Source: Streptomyces coeruleorubidus (lineage in GTDB: Bacteria > Actinomycetota > Actinomycetes > Streptomycetales > Streptomycetaceae). Taken from it: a stretch of DNA of 64,000 bases. Of the stretch, positions 40,193 to 49,754 are shown piece by piece (positions within the stretch are counted from its first letter, which is position 1; each line of letters opens with the position of its first letter). The stretch spans positions 6,758,001 through 6,822,000 of the forward strand of contig NZ_CP118527.1 in the NCBI RefSeq assembly GCF_028885415.1, given 5' to 3'. A program made the translations under genes and the position numbers. Below the pieces are notes generated by a model, which saw nothing but the letters and a program-made list of their open reading frames with translations, had not been told where the DNA came from and made no database searches.

Positions 40193-40870
40193 TCAGTCCT
40201 GGTCGTCGGAGTCGTCGTCCTGGTCGTCCGAGTGGTCCGCCGTGACCTTGCCCGTGCCCAGGTCGATCCTCCAGTCCTGCTCGGCGCCGCCGGACTTGTG
40301 CGTCTCGGCCTCCCAGGACTTGTTCTTGCCGTCCTCGTCCAGGTCCACGGACGTCACCGTGCCCTTGCCGCCGACGGCCTTCGCGGCCTCCTCGGCCGTC
40401 ACGGAAGCACCCTTCAGCGCCGCCCGCACCTGAGCCGTGTCGTCCTCGTCGTCGGTCTCCGAGCCGAGGACCTTGCCGCTGGAGGGGTCGACACGGACGC
40501 TGTGCCAGCTGTTGTCGCCGGACAGGACGTCGACCTTCCAGATCACCTTGCCGCTGTCGTCCTCGTCGTCCAGCTCGGCGGACACGGCCGTGCCGGACGT
40601 GTGCTTCAGCGCGGAGGCGATGGCCTCGGGCGCCGTCACATCGGCGGAAGCCGCCCGCGCGGCGTCGTCGTCCCGGCCGTTGTCGTCGTCGCGGTCGTCC
40701 TGCGCGTCCGCGCCGTCCTGGTCGTCGCGGCCGTCGTCCTCCGACAGCCGGGTGTTCGCCGCCTGCCGCGCCGAGCCCTGATCGTCTCCCGTGGTCGCGA
40801 GAGCCGTGGCCGTACCGCCTCCGATCAGAGCGGCAGCGGTCACAGCGGCGATCACGATGTTGCGCTTCAT
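40193..40870 (-). CDS. secreted acidic PepSY-domain protein
   Basis: 225 aa. The signal peptide MKRNIVIAAVTAAALIGGGTA (cut near ALA-TT) is followed by an Asp-rich linker (about 45-72) and two PepSY-like units (about 78-140 and 145-210), ending in another Asp-rich stretch DDQDDDSDDQD. GGAGGAAT is upstream. PepSY domains inhibit peptidases or sit near sensor kinases; the divergent two-component genes suggest it is their target or modulator. The acidic segments could bind metal ions. Confidence 0.85.
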   Translation of the reverse strand: MKRNIVIAAVTAAALIGGGTATALATTGDDQGSARQAANTRLSEDDGRDDQDGADAQDDRDDDNGRDDDAARAASADVTAPEAIASALKHTSGTAVSAELDDEDDSGKVIWKVDVLSGDNSWHSVRVDPSSGKVLGSETDDEDDTAQVRAALKGASVTAEEAAKAVGGKGTVTSVDLDEDGKNKSWEAETHKSGGAEQDWRIDLGTGKVTADHSDDQDDDSDDQD

Positions 40871-40936
40871 GCGGATTCCTCCCGAGTCGTTTCGTTTTCG
40901 ACGTGTTCCAATCTGGCCGACCGACGCTGAGAGGAA

Positions 40937-40963
40937 CCTGAAGACCCCTGAAGGGATCTTCAG
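40937..40963. promoter_or_regulatory. direct repeats with 10-bp period, candidate response-regulator operator
   Basis: CCTGAAG occurs at 40937-40943 and 40947-40953, and its inverted form CTTCAG at 40958-40963. One helical turn between direct half-sites is typical for OmpR-type regulators. The site lies between the divergent PepSY gene and the response regulator, 24-50 bases before the regulator start, and so could control both. Confidence 0.5.
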
Positions 40964-40986
40964 CTTGGTTTTGCCACTCTTTACCC

Positions 40987-41655
40987 ATGCGCCTGTTGAT
41001 CGTGGAGGACGAGAAGCGGCTGGCCCTGTCGCTCGCCAGGGGCCTGACGGCCGAGGGGTACGCCGTGGACGTCGTCCACGACGGACGGGAGGGGCTGCAC
41101 CAGGCCTCGGAGGGCACGTACGACCTCGTGATCCTCGACATCATGCTGCCCGGCCTCAACGGCTACCGGGTCTGCGCCGCCCTGCGCGCCGCCGGGCACG
41201 AGGTGCCGATCCTGATGCTCACCGCCAAGGACGGCGAGTACGACGAGGCCGAGGGGCTCGACACCGGTGCGGACGACTATCTGACCAAGCCCTTCTCGTA
41301 CGTCGTGCTCGTCGCCCGGATCAAGGCGCTGCTGCGGCGGCGCGGGGTGAGTGCCGGGGCCTCGCCCGTGCACGTACACGGGGACCTGAAGGTGGACACC
41401 GCGGCTCGGCGGGTGTTTCTGGGCGAGGACGAGGTCGCCCTGACGGCCAAGGAGTTCTCCGTGCTGGAGCACCTCGTGCTGCGGGCCGGGGAGGTCGTGT
41501 CCAAGTCCGACATCCTCGAACACGTGTGGGACTTCGCGTACGAGGGTGATCCCAACATCGTCGAGGTCTACGTCAGCACCCTGCGGCGGAAGCTGCGGGC
41601 GGGGCTGATCCGGACCGTGCGCGGCGCCGGGTACCGGCTGGAGACGTCGCCATGA
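40987..41655 (+). CDS. OmpR/PhoB-type response regulator
   Basis: 222 aa. Receiver with Asp51 (LVILDIMLPG), Lys near 101 and YLTKPFSY; a winged-helix C-terminus (about 128-220) has ALTAKEFSVLEHLVLRAGEVV and EVYVSTLRRKL. The last four bases overlap the kinase start (ATGA). Confidence 0.93.
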   Translation: MRLLIVEDEKRLALSLARGLTAEGYAVDVVHDGREGLHQASEGTYDLVILDIMLPGLNGYRVCAALRAAGHEVPILMLTAKDGEYDEAEGLDTGADDYLTKPFSYVVLVARIKALLRRRGVSAGASPVHVHGDLKVDTAARRVFLGEDEVALTAKEFSVLEHLVLRAGEVVSKSDILEHVWDFAYEGDPNIVEVYVSTLRRKLRAGLIRTVRGAGYRLETSP

Positions 41656-43061
41656 GGCGGCTGTTCGGGTCCGTCCGGGCGCGGGCCACGCTGGGAGCCA
41701 CGCTCGTGGTCGCGGTGGCGCTCGTCGCCGCCGGGGCCGCCGTCCTGCTGTCCTTGAAGTCCAACCTGACGGGCGAGGCCGGCACCCGGGCGGAGCGCTC
41801 CGCCCGGGCGGTCGCCTCCGAGCTCGCCGCCGGAACGCCGTACGGCAAGCTGTCCGGGCTGGACGGCGACGACGGGCCGGTCCAGGTCCTCGCCGAGAAC
41901 AAGCGGCTGGTGGCGGCCAGCGAGGATCTGGAGAAGATCAGCGGTACCGACTCCGACCGGGTGAAGCCGCAGTCGCCGACGGCGCCTCGCGAGGACGATG
42001 ACGACCACTCCGATGACCACGAAGAGACCCTCGAACCCGGGGAGATCGCCGGGGAGAGCACCTTCAGCAACGGGTCCGCGACGATCGACGGCGACACGGC
42101 GGACTACCGGTTCGCCGCCGTCGAGGTCGAGACCCGCGACCGGGGGCGTCTGAAGGTCTACGCCGGTGCCCCGCTGGCCGCCGAGCACGGGGCCACGCAG
42201 ACCGCGCTGACGGTGATGCTGATCGGGTTCCCGCTGCTGCTCGGCGTCGTCGCGGGGGTGACCTGGCTGGTCACCCGGCGGGCGCTGCGGCCGGTGGAGG
42301 GCATCCGCAGCGAGATGGCCGCGATCACCGCCTCCCAGGACCTCGCGCGCCGTGTCCCGGAGCCGCAGACGCACGACGAGGTCGCCCGGCTCGCCCGGAC
42401 GACGAACGAGACGCTCGCGGCCCTGGAGACCTCCGTGGAGCGGCAGCGGCGCTTCGTCGCCGACGCCTCCCACGAGCTGCGGAGCCCGATCGCCTCGCTG
42501 CGCACGCAGCTGGAGGTGGCCGCCGCGCATCCCGAGCTGCTGGACCTCGACGGGGCCGTGGAGGACACCGTACGGCTCCAGCGGCTCGCCGCCGACCTGC
42601 TGCTGCTCGCCCGGCTGGACGCGGGGGAGCGGCCCAGCGACGCGAAGGTCGACCTCGCCGGGCTGGCCCGGGAGGAGGCCGAGGGGCGGACGGGTGTGAC
42701 GGTGGACGCGGCGCAGGTGAACGTGGCCGGATCGCGCGGGCAGTTGGGGCGGGTGCTGGCCAATCTGCTCGACAACGCCCAGCGGCATGCCCGGTCGGCC
42801 GTCGCCGTGAGCGTGCGACGGGAGGGTGAGCTGGCCGTGGTCGGGGTGGCGGACGACGGGGACGGCGTGCCCGAGGCCGACCGGGAGCGGATCTTCGAGC
42901 GGTTCGTACGGCTGGACGCCGCCCGCAGCCGCGACGACGGCGGGGCCGGGCTGGGACTCGCCATCGCCCGGGACGTCGCCGTACGGCACGGCGGCACGCT
43001 CACGGCCGGACAGGGGCCCGCAGGCGGAGCCCTGTTCGAACTCCGCCTGCCGCTTTCCTAG
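41652..43061 (+). CDS. sensor histidine kinase with acidic extracellular loop
   Basis: 469 aa. TM1 (about 12-34), extracellular region (35-183) with a strongly acidic His-containing cluster EDDDDHSDDHEE (114-125), TM2 (184-208), HAMP, HisKA with His274 (DASHELRSPIAS) and an ATPase domain with NLLDNAQRHA and GAGLGLAIARDVA. The acidic His loop suggests divalent-cation or cationic-peptide sensing. It is paired with the response regulator by ATGA overlap. Confidence 0.92.
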   Translation: MRRLFGSVRARATLGATLVVAVALVAAGAAVLLSLKSNLTGEAGTRAERSARAVASELAAGTPYGKLSGLDGDDGPVQVLAENKRLVAASEDLEKISGTDSDRVKPQSPTAPREDDDDHSDDHEETLEPGEIAGESTFSNGSATIDGDTADYRFAAVEVETRDRGRLKVYAGAPLAAEHGATQTALTVMLIGFPLLLGVVAGVTWLVTRRALRPVEGIRSEMAAITASQDLARRVPEPQTHDEVARLARTTNETLAALETSVERQRRFVADASHELRSPIASLRTQLEVAAAHPELLDLDGAVEDTVRLQRLAADLLLLARLDAGERPSDAKVDLAGLAREEAEGRTGVTVDAAQVNVAGSRGQLGRVLANLLDNAQRHARSAVAVSVRREGELAVVGVADDGDGVPEADRERIFERFVRLDAARSRDDGGAGLGLAIARDVAVRHGGTLTAGQGPAGGALFELRLPLS

Positions 43062-43107
43062 GACCTGCCGTCACCGGGGCCGCACGGCCCCCGGTGCGCC
43101 GTCCGGG

Positions 43108-43584
43108 TCACGGGCGTCCGCGCTGGCCACGCAGGTGCTCCGCAATGGGCTTGAGGGCCTTGTCGAGCTCCGTCATGGCCTCGGGGGCCAGCAGGTCGAT
43201 GAAGTGCCTCCGCACGGACGCCACATGATGCGGCGCGACCTTCTGCATCGTCGCCATACCGTGCTCGGTGAGGACCGCGTAGAGCCCCCGGCGGTCGGAC
43301 TCGCAGTTCTCCCGCCGGACCAGGTTCGCGTTCTCCATGCGCGTGATCTGGTGCGACAGGCGGCTCTTGGACTGGAGGGTGGCGGAGGCGAGGTCGCTCA
43401 TCCGCATCCGCTGGTCCTCCGACTCGGAGAGATTCACCAGGATCTCGTAGTCGTTCATTGTCAGGCCGAACGGCTGCAGGTCCTTTTCGAGCTGGTACGT
43501 CAACAGCCTGTTGACCTCCAGGTGGGTGCGCCAGGCGCACTGCTCCGCATCGGTCAGCCAGCGGGTGGCCGTCTCGGTCTCCAT
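43108..43584 (-). CDS. absC: MarR-family regulator, AbsC-like
   Basis: 158 aa winged helix: FGLTMNDYEILVNLSESEDQ, then LASATLQSKSRLSHQITRMENANLVRR. Length and gene position match, from memory, the zinc-dependent pleiotropic MarR regulator AbsC (SCO5405) of S. coelicolor, which affects zinc homeostasis and antibiotic production. ACCT-AAA-AGGT at 43596-43606, just upstream of the start, is a candidate self-operator. The symbol depends on orthology and is likely, not proved. Confidence 0.75.
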   Translation of the reverse strand: METETATRWLTDAEQCAWRTHLEVNRLLTYQLEKDLQPFGLTMNDYEILVNLSESEDQRMRMSDLASATLQSKSRLSHQITRMENANLVRRENCESDRRGLYAVLTEHGMATMQKVAPHHVASVRRHFIDLLAPEAMTELDKALKPIAEHLRGQRGRP

Positions 43585-43595
43585 GAATGAAGTCT

Positions 43596-43606
43596 ACCTA
43601 AAAGGT
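43596..43606. promoter_or_regulatory. short palindrome upstream of the absC-like gene
   Basis: ACCT-AAA-AGGT lies 12-22 bases upstream of the ATG in an AT-rich patch. It is a possible MarR-type operator. The arms are short, so confidence is low. Confidence 0.3.
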
Positions 43607-43700
43607 TGAAAGGCGAACTAGTGAGGGTTTTCGTGTGACGGAGCGCACCCGCCGAACATCGGTGCGCAGGCGTTCGATGTCACACTCCGCAGACTACCGC

Positions 43701-44501
43701 TCACAGCCCGAAGCGACGCTGGAGGTCCCCCAGCTGTCCGGGAAGACGCGGTACGCCGGACTGTCCGGACTGAGTCCCGGGAGCCCCGCCGCCGGGCACG
43801 CCGGCCTGGTGCGTAACGGCCCCCGTGGCCTGCTCGGCCATGAGGGTCTCGGACGACTGGAGCAGGACCGTGCCGGCACCGACGAACTCGAACTGGTGCT
43901 CTTCCCCGGAGACCCCGCCGAGGCCCGTCAGTGCACGTAGACCGCCCATTACGCCGGTCATGTACCCGTGGTCGTAGTGGTGGCAGGGCGAGGGGCAGTC
44001 GGCCCATCCGACCAGGGCCTGGGGGTCGACCCGGATGGGGGGTTCCATGAACACCACCGGGCCGTTCGACGCGGCCACGAACTTTCCGGTTCCGATGAGG
44101 GTCAGAAAACCCGGCACGATTGATTGCTTCAGTGACAGAGTTGGCTGAAAAGCGAGGAGGTTGCCCGAGCGAATGGTCAGGTTGCCGTTCTCGAGGTCGT
44201 ACGAGTTGACGTCGAAGGCCCGGTCGGCGAGGAGCATCTTGCCCGAGCCCTCCGCCACGACCCAGTCGCTCGCGTGCAGTGGCGAATGGAAGGACGTACG
44301 GACGAGACGGTCCAGCCGGCCGTGTCCGACGCCGTTGAAGTCGATCGAGCCGTAGTAGGCGATCATCTTCCCCTTCTGGAGGAACCACTGACTCCCCTTG
44401 AGTTCCACGCAGAAGGTGTACGGGTTGACGTTGTCGTCGGGCGGCAGCGTCGCCGGGTCGAAGACCGCGGGGCCGGCGCCCGGGGTTCCGTAGGTGCTCA
44501 C
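43701..44501 (-). CDS. AIM24-family protein with a Cys/His insertion (third of three)
   Basis: 266 aa, GTG start overlapping the stop of the upstream paralogue (GTGA). TRAP-like beta-rich AIM24 fold: SQWFLQKGKMIAYYGSIDFN, a middle GSGKMLLADRAF and C-terminal FEFVGAGTVLLQSSE correspond to the other two copies. An insertion at about 178-188 (DCPSPCHHYDHGY) brings two Cys and three His close together, as in a metal site. The Gly/Pro/Gln-rich C-terminal 50 residues are an extension. Function of the family in bacteria is unknown. Confidence 0.8.
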   Translation of the reverse strand: MSTYGTPGAGPAVFDPATLPPDDNVNPYTFCVELKGSQWFLQKGKMIAYYGSIDFNGVGHGRLDRLVRTSFHSPLHASDWVVAEGSGKMLLADRAFDVNSYDLENGNLTIRSGNLLAFQPTLSLKQSIVPGFLTLIGTGKFVAASNGPVVFMEPPIRVDPQALVGWADCPSPCHHYDHGYMTGVMGGLRALTGLGGVSGEEHQFEFVGAGTVLLQSSETLMAEQATGAVTHQAGVPGGGAPGTQSGQSGVPRLPGQLGDLQRRFGL

Positions 44502-45148
44502 AGCTTCTCCTCCGACGCCTGGACGTAAACCGCACCGCTGCCGCTGAGCTCCAGCTGGAACGCCTCACCCGAGCCGCGGCCCACCATGTCCCGCCAGCCC
44601 AGGGCGGTGGACAGCTTGTTGCGGACGTCGCCGTGGTGGGCGACGTAGGCCTGCGGGTCGACGTGCACCGGCCGCTGGGGCGTGATCGGGATCTCGATCA
44701 CCCCGCCATGGGCCATGACCGCGACGGCCCCGCGTCCCTTGAGCGTGGTCGTGAACAACCCCTGGCCGCTGACCTGTCCCCGCACCATGCCCATGACGCC
44801 GCCCTGCGAGCCCAGGAACATCGTGCCCTGCTGGAGCGTGCCCTCGAAGGCGAGGAGGCGGTCCGCCTCGACGTACAGCGTGTCGCCGGACAGCTGGATC
44901 ACCTGGACGTGATGCCCGCCGTGCCCGAAGAGGACCGTGCCGCTGCCCTCGACGGTCATCAGGGGCGTGTCCTCGTCGGCCACCCGGCGGCCGATCATGG
45001 ACATCAGCCCGCCCTGGCCGCCGGCCGTGTTGGGCGTGAAGGACACCTCGCCCTTGTAGGCGAGCATCGCGCCGCGCTGGCTGAACAGCTTCTGGCCCGG
45101 CGCGACCGTCGCCTCGACCATCTTCGCGTTGATCTCCCGGAAGGCCAT
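44498..45148 (-). CDS. AIM24-family protein (second of three)
   Basis: 216 aa. Single AIM24 domain: LFSQRGAMLAYKGEVSFTPN, GSGTVLFGHGGHHVQVIQLSGDTLYVEADRLLAFEG and C-terminal FQLELSGSGAVYVQASE. One base separates it from the first copy and four bases overlap the third, making a three-gene operon. Often such proteins stand beside tellurite/stress (TerD) systems; none is seen here. Confidence 0.85.
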   Translation of the reverse strand: MAFREINAKMVEATVAPGQKLFSQRGAMLAYKGEVSFTPNTAGGQGGLMSMIGRRVADEDTPLMTVEGSGTVLFGHGGHHVQVIQLSGDTLYVEADRLLAFEGTLQQGTMFLGSQGGVMGMVRGQVSGQGLFTTTLKGRGAVAVMAHGGVIEIPITPQRPVHVDPQAYVAHHGDVRNKLSTALGWRDMVGRGSGEAFQLELSGSGAVYVQASEEKL

Positions 45149-45149
45149 G

Positions 45150-45788
45150 TCACACGTCTCCCGCGATCGTGTTCCGCTCGCTCGGCTGCACGTACACCAG
45201 CCCGTCCCCCTCGAACCGCATCTGGAAGGCTTCGCCGCCGCCCTCCCCGAGCAGCGTGCGGAACGTCACACCGGACTGGAAGGACTGCCGCAGGTTCCCC
45301 TGGTGGGCGACGTAGGCGCCGGGGTCCACGGTCAGCGGATACTGCGGACTCACCCGCAACACCACCGCCGGGCCGTCCGACATGATCGCCGCCTGGCCGT
45401 GGCCCTCGACGGTCGTCGTGAACAGTCCGTTGCCCTGTGAGGCCCCGCGCAGGCCGGTGAACTCCGTCCCCGTGCGCAGCCCGCCGTCGGTCGCGAGCAG
45501 GTTGCTCGACTCCACGTAGAGCTTGTCGCCCTGGAGACCGACCAGGTTGATCTCGGAGGCGCGGTCCGCGAACCAGCAGGTGCCCCGCCCCTTCACCTCC
45601 ATCAAGGTCATCTGCTCGCCGGTCAGCCGCCGGGTCACCATGCCTCGTATGCCCTCGCCGCCGCCGCTGAGCTTCTTGAAGGCCATCTCGCCGTCGTACG
45701 CGACCATCGAGCCGTTCTTCGCCTTCACGGCGTCTCCGGTCATGTCGACGGCGAGCACCTTGCTGCTCTGAAGTCGGAACATCGCCAC
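45150..45788 (-). CDS. AIM24-family protein (first of three)
   Basis: 212 aa. MFRLQSSKVLAVDM begins the domain; GTG 45788 and ATG 45782 are both possible starts and no clear ribosome site separates them. GRGTCWFADRASEINLVGL and FQMRFEGDGLVYVQPSE match the paralogues. First gene of the AIM24 operon, divergent from a DUF3817 gene. Confidence 0.85.
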   Translation of the reverse strand: MAMFRLQSSKVLAVDMTGDAVKAKNGSMVAYDGEMAFKKLSGGGEGIRGMVTRRLTGEQMTLMEVKGRGTCWFADRASEINLVGLQGDKLYVESSNLLATDGGLRTGTEFTGLRGASQGNGLFTTTVEGHGQAAIMSDGPAVVLRVSPQYPLTVDPGAYVAHQGNLRQSFQSGVTFRTLLGEGGGEAFQMRFEGDGLVYVQPSERNTIAGDV

Positions 45789-45966
45789 GTACGCGAAGGT
45801 AGCCGCAGGCCGGGCACCACGGACAGGGCCTGTGGATGGAGAACGCCCCTGAGTACACCCCTAGGGGCCGGGCCCCGCGGCGGTTTGCCACAATGGGCGA
45901 GACCCTTGTGCGTGCGTTCACAAAGCGTCAGGCCCCAGCAAGACCGTCTCCCACCGAAGGTGACCC

Positions 45967-46311
45967 GTGGACCTCAAGACCGCCACCGCCATCCGCCGCC
46001 TCCGCCTGGTCTCGGCCCCCGAGGCGATCTCCTTCCTCCTCCTGCTGGTCTGCTCGGTGCTGAAGCGGACCACGGACTTCAATGCCGTGCCGGTGATGGG
46101 CATGGTGCACGGTGTCCTGTTCATCCTGTACGTGATCTTCTGGGCCGACGCGTGGAACCGGACGAAGTGGTCGGTGCAGACCGCCGCGGTGTACTTCGTG
46201 CTCTCGGTGCTGCCTGCCGGTGGGTTCTTCGCGGAGCGCAAGCTGCGGCGTGAGGCCGAGGACGCGGTCATCGCGTCCCGGGCGCGCCAGGAAGGGGCGG
46301 TGAAGGCATGA
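45967..46311 (+). CDS. DUF3817 membrane protein (copy 1)
   Basis: 114 aa, GTG 45967 after CGAAGG. Three hydrophobic segments (about 15-33, 43-62, 73-88), with [21 protein letters not shown] as the conserved core and [10 protein letters not shown] near the end. A paralogue lies at 57298 on the other side of the polyketide cluster. Function unknown. Coupled to the next gene by ATGA. Confidence 0.85.
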   Translation: MDLKTATAIRRLRLVSAPEAISFLLLLVCSVLKRTTDFNAVPVMGMVHGVLFILYVIFWADAWNRTKWSVQTAAVYFVLSVLPAGGFFAERKLRREAEDAVIASRARQEGAVKA

Positions 46312-46601
46312 TCGTCGCCTTCTCCGTGACGCCGCTGGGCGTCGGCGAGGACGTGGGGGAGTACGTCGCCGATGCCGTACGCGTGGTGCGCGAGTCGGGC
46401 CTGCCCAACCGGACCGACGCGATGTTCACCTCGATCGAAGGCGAGTGGGACCAGGTGATGGACGTCGTCAAGCGCGCCGTCGCCGCGGTCGAGCAGCGGG
46501 CTCCGCGTGTGTCCCTGGTCCTCAAGGCGGACATCCGTCCCGGAGTGACGGACGGGCTCACCTCCAAGACGGAGACGGTGGAGCGGCACCTCGCCGAGTA
46601 G
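46308..46601 (+). CDS. MTH1187/YkoF-type thiamine-binding protein
   Basis: 97 aa ferredoxin-like fold: [27 protein letters not shown], then [20 protein letters not shown] and [12 protein letters not shown]. Family members bind thiamine or pyrimidine precursors as dimers or tetramers. Overlaps the DUF3817 gene, so they are co-translated. A terminator follows at once. Confidence 0.85.
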   Translation: MIVAFSVTPLGVGEDVGEYVADAVRVVRESGLPNRTDAMFTSIEGEWDQVMDVVKRAVAAVEQRAPRVSLVLKADIRPGVTDGLTSKTETVERHLAE

Positions 46602-46615
46602 GCCGCACGGACCAC

Positions 46616-46645
46616 AGCCCCGGCTCGTGACGAGCCGGGGCTTTG
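46616..46645 (+). terminator. terminator at the left edge of the polyketide cluster
   Basis: AGCCCCGGCTCG (46616-46627) and CGAGCCGGGGCT (46631-46642) pair over 12 bp with loop TGA, then TT. It closes the DUF3817/thiamine-binding unit before the cluster. Confidence 0.85.
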
Positions 46646-46831
46646 CTGTGCCCATGGCGAGGCCCGATCCGCGCCGGAGCGGCACGACCTGTGCACCGGG
46701 CAGTTCCCTCTGATGACCCGTGCGGCTCGCGCAGTCCGACGCACCGACCCACGATGAGGGCTCAGGGCCGACCGCCGTCCCCCTGCCGGACACGGCGGCC
46801 GCCGTCTGCCCAGCGAAGGAAGGGCCTGCCG

Positions 46832-47950
46832 GTGAACACTTCGACATATACGTCCCAGTCGGCGTTCGACGGCTCCAGGCTGCGCGTCATCCTGCTCGTC
46901 GATCTCCACGAAGGCGCCCAGCAACGGTTCCTCGACGCGTACGAGTACATGCGCAACCGGGTCGCGTCGGTTCCCGGTCACCTCGGTGACCAGCTGTGCC
47001 AGTCCGTGGAGAACCCGTCCCAGTGGCTCATCACGAGCGAATGGGCGACTGCGCCGCCGTATCTCGCCTGGGTGAACAGTGAGGAGCACCTCGAGACCGT
47101 CAGGCCCATGCAGGACTGCGTCCGGGACATCCGGTCGACGCGTTACAGCGTCATCCGTGAGACCGGGCGTGCCCTCCCGCCCACCGCCGGGACCGCTGAG
47201 GAGGTCCGGGCCCCGGTGCGGGTGGGCGACGGAGTGACGCGCCATGCGCTGACGTTCACCGTCAAGCCCGGCTCCGAGTCGAAGGTCGCGGACATCCTCG
47301 CCGGATACGCGCCGCCCCAGGCCCGCGCCGACGACTCCACACGACTGCGCCGGACGACGCTGTTCATGCACGGCAACCGGGTCGTACGCACCGTCGAGGT
47401 GGAGGGCGATCTGCAGACGGCGCTGCGCCACGTCTCGCGTCAGCCGGAGGTGCGGGCCGTCGAGGAAGCCCTCAATCCACACCTGGAACAGAGCAGGGAT
47501 CTGACCGACCCCGCGTCGGCACGGGCCTTCTTCATCCGCGCGGCCATGCCGGCCGTACACCATGTGGCGCGTGGCGGACCGGAGCCGGCCGGTCTGCGGC
47601 GTCACGCCCTGTACTACCCGGCCCGTGAGGGCTGCGGGATGGCGCTGGCACGGCTGCTCGCCCAGCAGGACGAGACCGCCGCGGCCGATCCCGCCGGCCC
47701 CGTGCACCGCAGCACCGTCTTCCACCGGGACGACCTGGTCGTCCGTCTCATCGACACGCGGGACCCCGAGACCGATCCGGTCAGGGCGCTCGGCATGCAC
47801 GGCACGAGGAAGGCCGCCGTGCTGGCCCGCCTGCTCGACGGCGCCGCACTCGGCGTCGAGGGGCCGCTCTCCGACGACCGGGACGCCACCCGCCTCCTGG
47901 CGCACACCGACATGACGCTGATCACCGATCGCAGGGCTGCCCAGTCCTGA
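46832..47950 (+). CDS. SchA/CurD-like protein (WhiE ORFI type), first gene of the type II PKS cluster
   Basis: 372 aa, GTG 46832 after AAGGAAGGG. The N-terminal antibiotic-biosynthesis-monooxygenase (ABM, ferredoxin-like) domain is at about 17-100 ([44 protein letters not shown]). A second region (about 130-355) with [19 protein letters not shown] and [20 protein letters not shown] repeats the pattern and fits the SchA/CurD domain. Spore-pigment clusters begin with such a gene; its exact role (oxygenation or complex assembly) is unsettled. The ABM domain is repeated as a separate gene at 56371. Confidence 0.85.
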   Translation: MNTSTYTSQSAFDGSRLRVILLVDLHEGAQQRFLDAYEYMRNRVASVPGHLGDQLCQSVENPSQWLITSEWATAPPYLAWVNSEEHLETVRPMQDCVRDIRSTRYSVIRETGRALPPTAGTAEEVRAPVRVGDGVTRHALTFTVKPGSESKVADILAGYAPPQARADDSTRLRRTTLFMHGNRVVRTVEVEGDLQTALRHVSRQPEVRAVEEALNPHLEQSRDLTDPASARAFFIRAAMPAVHHVARGGPEPAGLRRHALYYPAREGCGMALARLLAQQDETAAADPAGPVHRSTVFHRDDLVVRLIDTRDPETDPVRALGMHGTRKAAVLARLLDGAALGVEGPLSDDRDATRLLAHTDMTLITDRRAAQS

Positions 47951-48024
47951 CAGTCCATGGACGACACCCGCACATGGACGACACCGCCCCTGGAACACCC
48001 CACAGACCGATCTGGAGACGGACC

Positions 48025-48489
48025 ATGCACAAGACGCGCCCGCGCATCGTGGACCTCAGCGAGACCGAGCCCAACCGCAAGCGTGGCGGCGACCTGCGCA
48101 CCCTGCTCACGCCCCTCACGGTGGGTTCCACGAGCGGGTTCATGGGCCTGGCCATCATGCAGCCGGGTGAACGCATCAGCGAGCACTACCACCCGTACTC
48201 GGAGGAGTTCGTCTACGTCGTCCAGGGCGAGCTGGAAGTCGACCTGGACGACGTGACACACCCGATCCGCGCCGACCAGGGCCTCATGATCCCCATCGGC
48301 ATGCGCCACCGCTTCCGCAACATCGGTGATGCCGAAGCCCGGATGGTCTTCCACCTGGGCCCGCTGGCCCCGAAGCCGAGCATGGGTCACGTCGACACGG
48401 AGCCCGTGGAGGGGAACACGAGCGGTGAAACGTACCCGGCCGTGCAGGGGGACGGCGCGCAGTCCGAGCGACGCGGGGTGCCCTCGTGA
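48025..48489 (+). CDS. cupin protein of the polyketide cluster (WhiE ORFII type)
   Basis: 154 aa, ATG 48025 with GGAGACGG upstream. Single cupin: [26 protein letters not shown] carries the HxH...E...G motif 1, and GMRHRFRN motif 2, so the metal site appears complete. Cupins of this position are required in related pigment clusters, perhaps for a ring-forming or oxygenase step. The stop overlaps the KS-alpha start (GTGA). Confidence 0.88.
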   Translation: MHKTRPRIVDLSETEPNRKRGGDLRTLLTPLTVGSTSGFMGLAIMQPGERISEHYHPYSEEFVYVVQGELEVDLDDVTHPIRADQGLMIPIGMRHRFRNIGDAEARMVFHLGPLAPKPSMGHVDTEPVEGNTSGETYPAVQGDGAQSERRGVPS

Positions 48490-49754
48490 CCCGGCGGGTG
48501 GCGGTCACCGGCATCGGTGTCGTCGCCCCGGGCGGAATCGGGGTGCCGGCCTTCTGGGACCTCCTCTCCGGCGGCCGTACCGCGACGCGCGGCATCACAC
48601 TGTTCGATCCCGAGGGGCTGCGGTCACGTATCGCGGCCGAGTGCGACTTCGACCCGCTCGCGCACGGGCTCGATTCCGACCTGGTCGAACGCGCCGACCG
48701 GTACATACAGTTCGCCCTCGTCGCCGCGGCGGAGGCGGTGGCCGACTGCGGCATCGAGTTCGGCGCCGAGGACCCGTGGCGCGTGGCCGTCTCGCTCGGC
48801 AGCGCCGTGGGCGGCACGACCCGCCTGGAGCACGACTACGTCCTGGTCAGTGAGCGAGGGCAGCGCTGGGACGTCGACCACCGCGCCGCCGGCCCGCAAC
48901 TGCACCGGGCCTTCTCGCCCAGCACCCTGGCGTCCGACGTCGCCGAGTACTTCGGCGCCCAGGGGCCGGTGCAGACCGTGTCGACCGGCTGCACCTCCGG
49001 ACTCGACGCGGTGGGCTACGGCTTCCACACGATCGAGGACGGCCGCGCCGACATCTGCATCGCCGGAGCGTCCGACTCCCCGATCTCCCCGATCACCATG
49101 GCCTGCTTCGACGCCATCAGGGCGACGTCGCCGAACAACGACGACCCGGCGCACGCCTCCCGGCCCTTCGACGCCCACCGCGACGGATTCGTCATGGGAG
49201 AGGGCTCCGCCGTGCTCGTCCTGGAGGAGCTCGAACACGCCCGTGCCCGCGGCGCGCACGTCTACTGCGAGCTCCGCGGCTACGCCACCTTCGGCAACGC
49301 GTACCACATGACCGGACTGACCAGCGAGGGCCTGGAGATGGCCAGGGCCATCGACACCGCGCTCGGACAGGCCCGGCTGGATCCCTCACTCATCGACTAC
49401 GTCAACGCGCACGGCTCGGGCACCCGCCAGAACGACCGTCACGAGACCGCCGCGGTCAAGCGGTCCCTGGGCGCCCACGCCTATGACACGCCCATGAGTT
49501 CGATCAAGTCCATGGTGGGCCACTCGCTCGGCGCGATCGGCGCGATCGAGGTCGTCGCCTGCGTGCTGGCCCTGGCCCACCAGGTGGTCCCGCCGACGGC
49601 GAACTACGAGACCCCGGACCCCGAGTGCGACCTGGACTACGTGCCGCGCACCGCGCGGCAGCGCAAGCTCGCCAACGTGCTGTCCGTGGGCAGCGGCTTC
49701 GGCGGGTTCCAGTCCGCAGTGCTTCTGACGGGGCCGACCGGGAGGAAACGATGA
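48486..49754 (+). CDS. ketosynthase alpha (KS-alpha) of a type II PKS
   Basis: 422 aa. Active Cys169 in [15 protein letters not shown]; the two catalytic His are in [12 protein letters not shown] and in [14 protein letters not shown]. Condensing half of the minimal PKS that builds the poly-beta-ketone from malonyl units. Starts in the cupin stop and overlaps KS-beta by four bases, giving a tightly coupled block. Confidence 0.96.
   Translation: MTRRVAVTGIGVVAPGGIGVPAFWDLLSGGRTATRGITLFDPEGLRSRIAAECDFDPLAHGLDSDLVERADRYIQFALVAAAEAVADCGIEFGAEDPWRVAVSLGSAVGGTTRLEHDYVLVSERGQRWDVDHRAAGPQLHRAFSPSTLASDVAEYFGAQGPVQTVSTGCTSGLDAVGYGFHTIEDGRADICIAGASDSPISPITMACFDAIRATSPNNDDPAHASRPFDAHRDGFVMGEGSAVLVLEELEHARARGAHVYCELRGYATFGNAYHMTGLTSEGLEMARAIDTALGQARLDPSLIDYVNAHGSGTRQNDRHETAAVKRSLGAHAYDTPMSSIKSMVGHSLGAIGAIEVVACVLALAHQVVPPTANYETPDPECDLDYVPRTARQRKLANVLSVGSGFGGFQSAVLLTGPTGRKR

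Noticed and set aside
43643..43940. Plus-strand small gene between the MarR and AIM24 genes
   Set aside because: It mostly overlaps the well-supported AIM24 gene on the other strand and has shadow-like composition.
46616..46831. Attachment-site-like repeats or integrase remnants at the edges of the PKS cluster
   Set aside because: No tRNA, integrase, transposase or matching direct repeats were found at the left edge or near 56713-56744.
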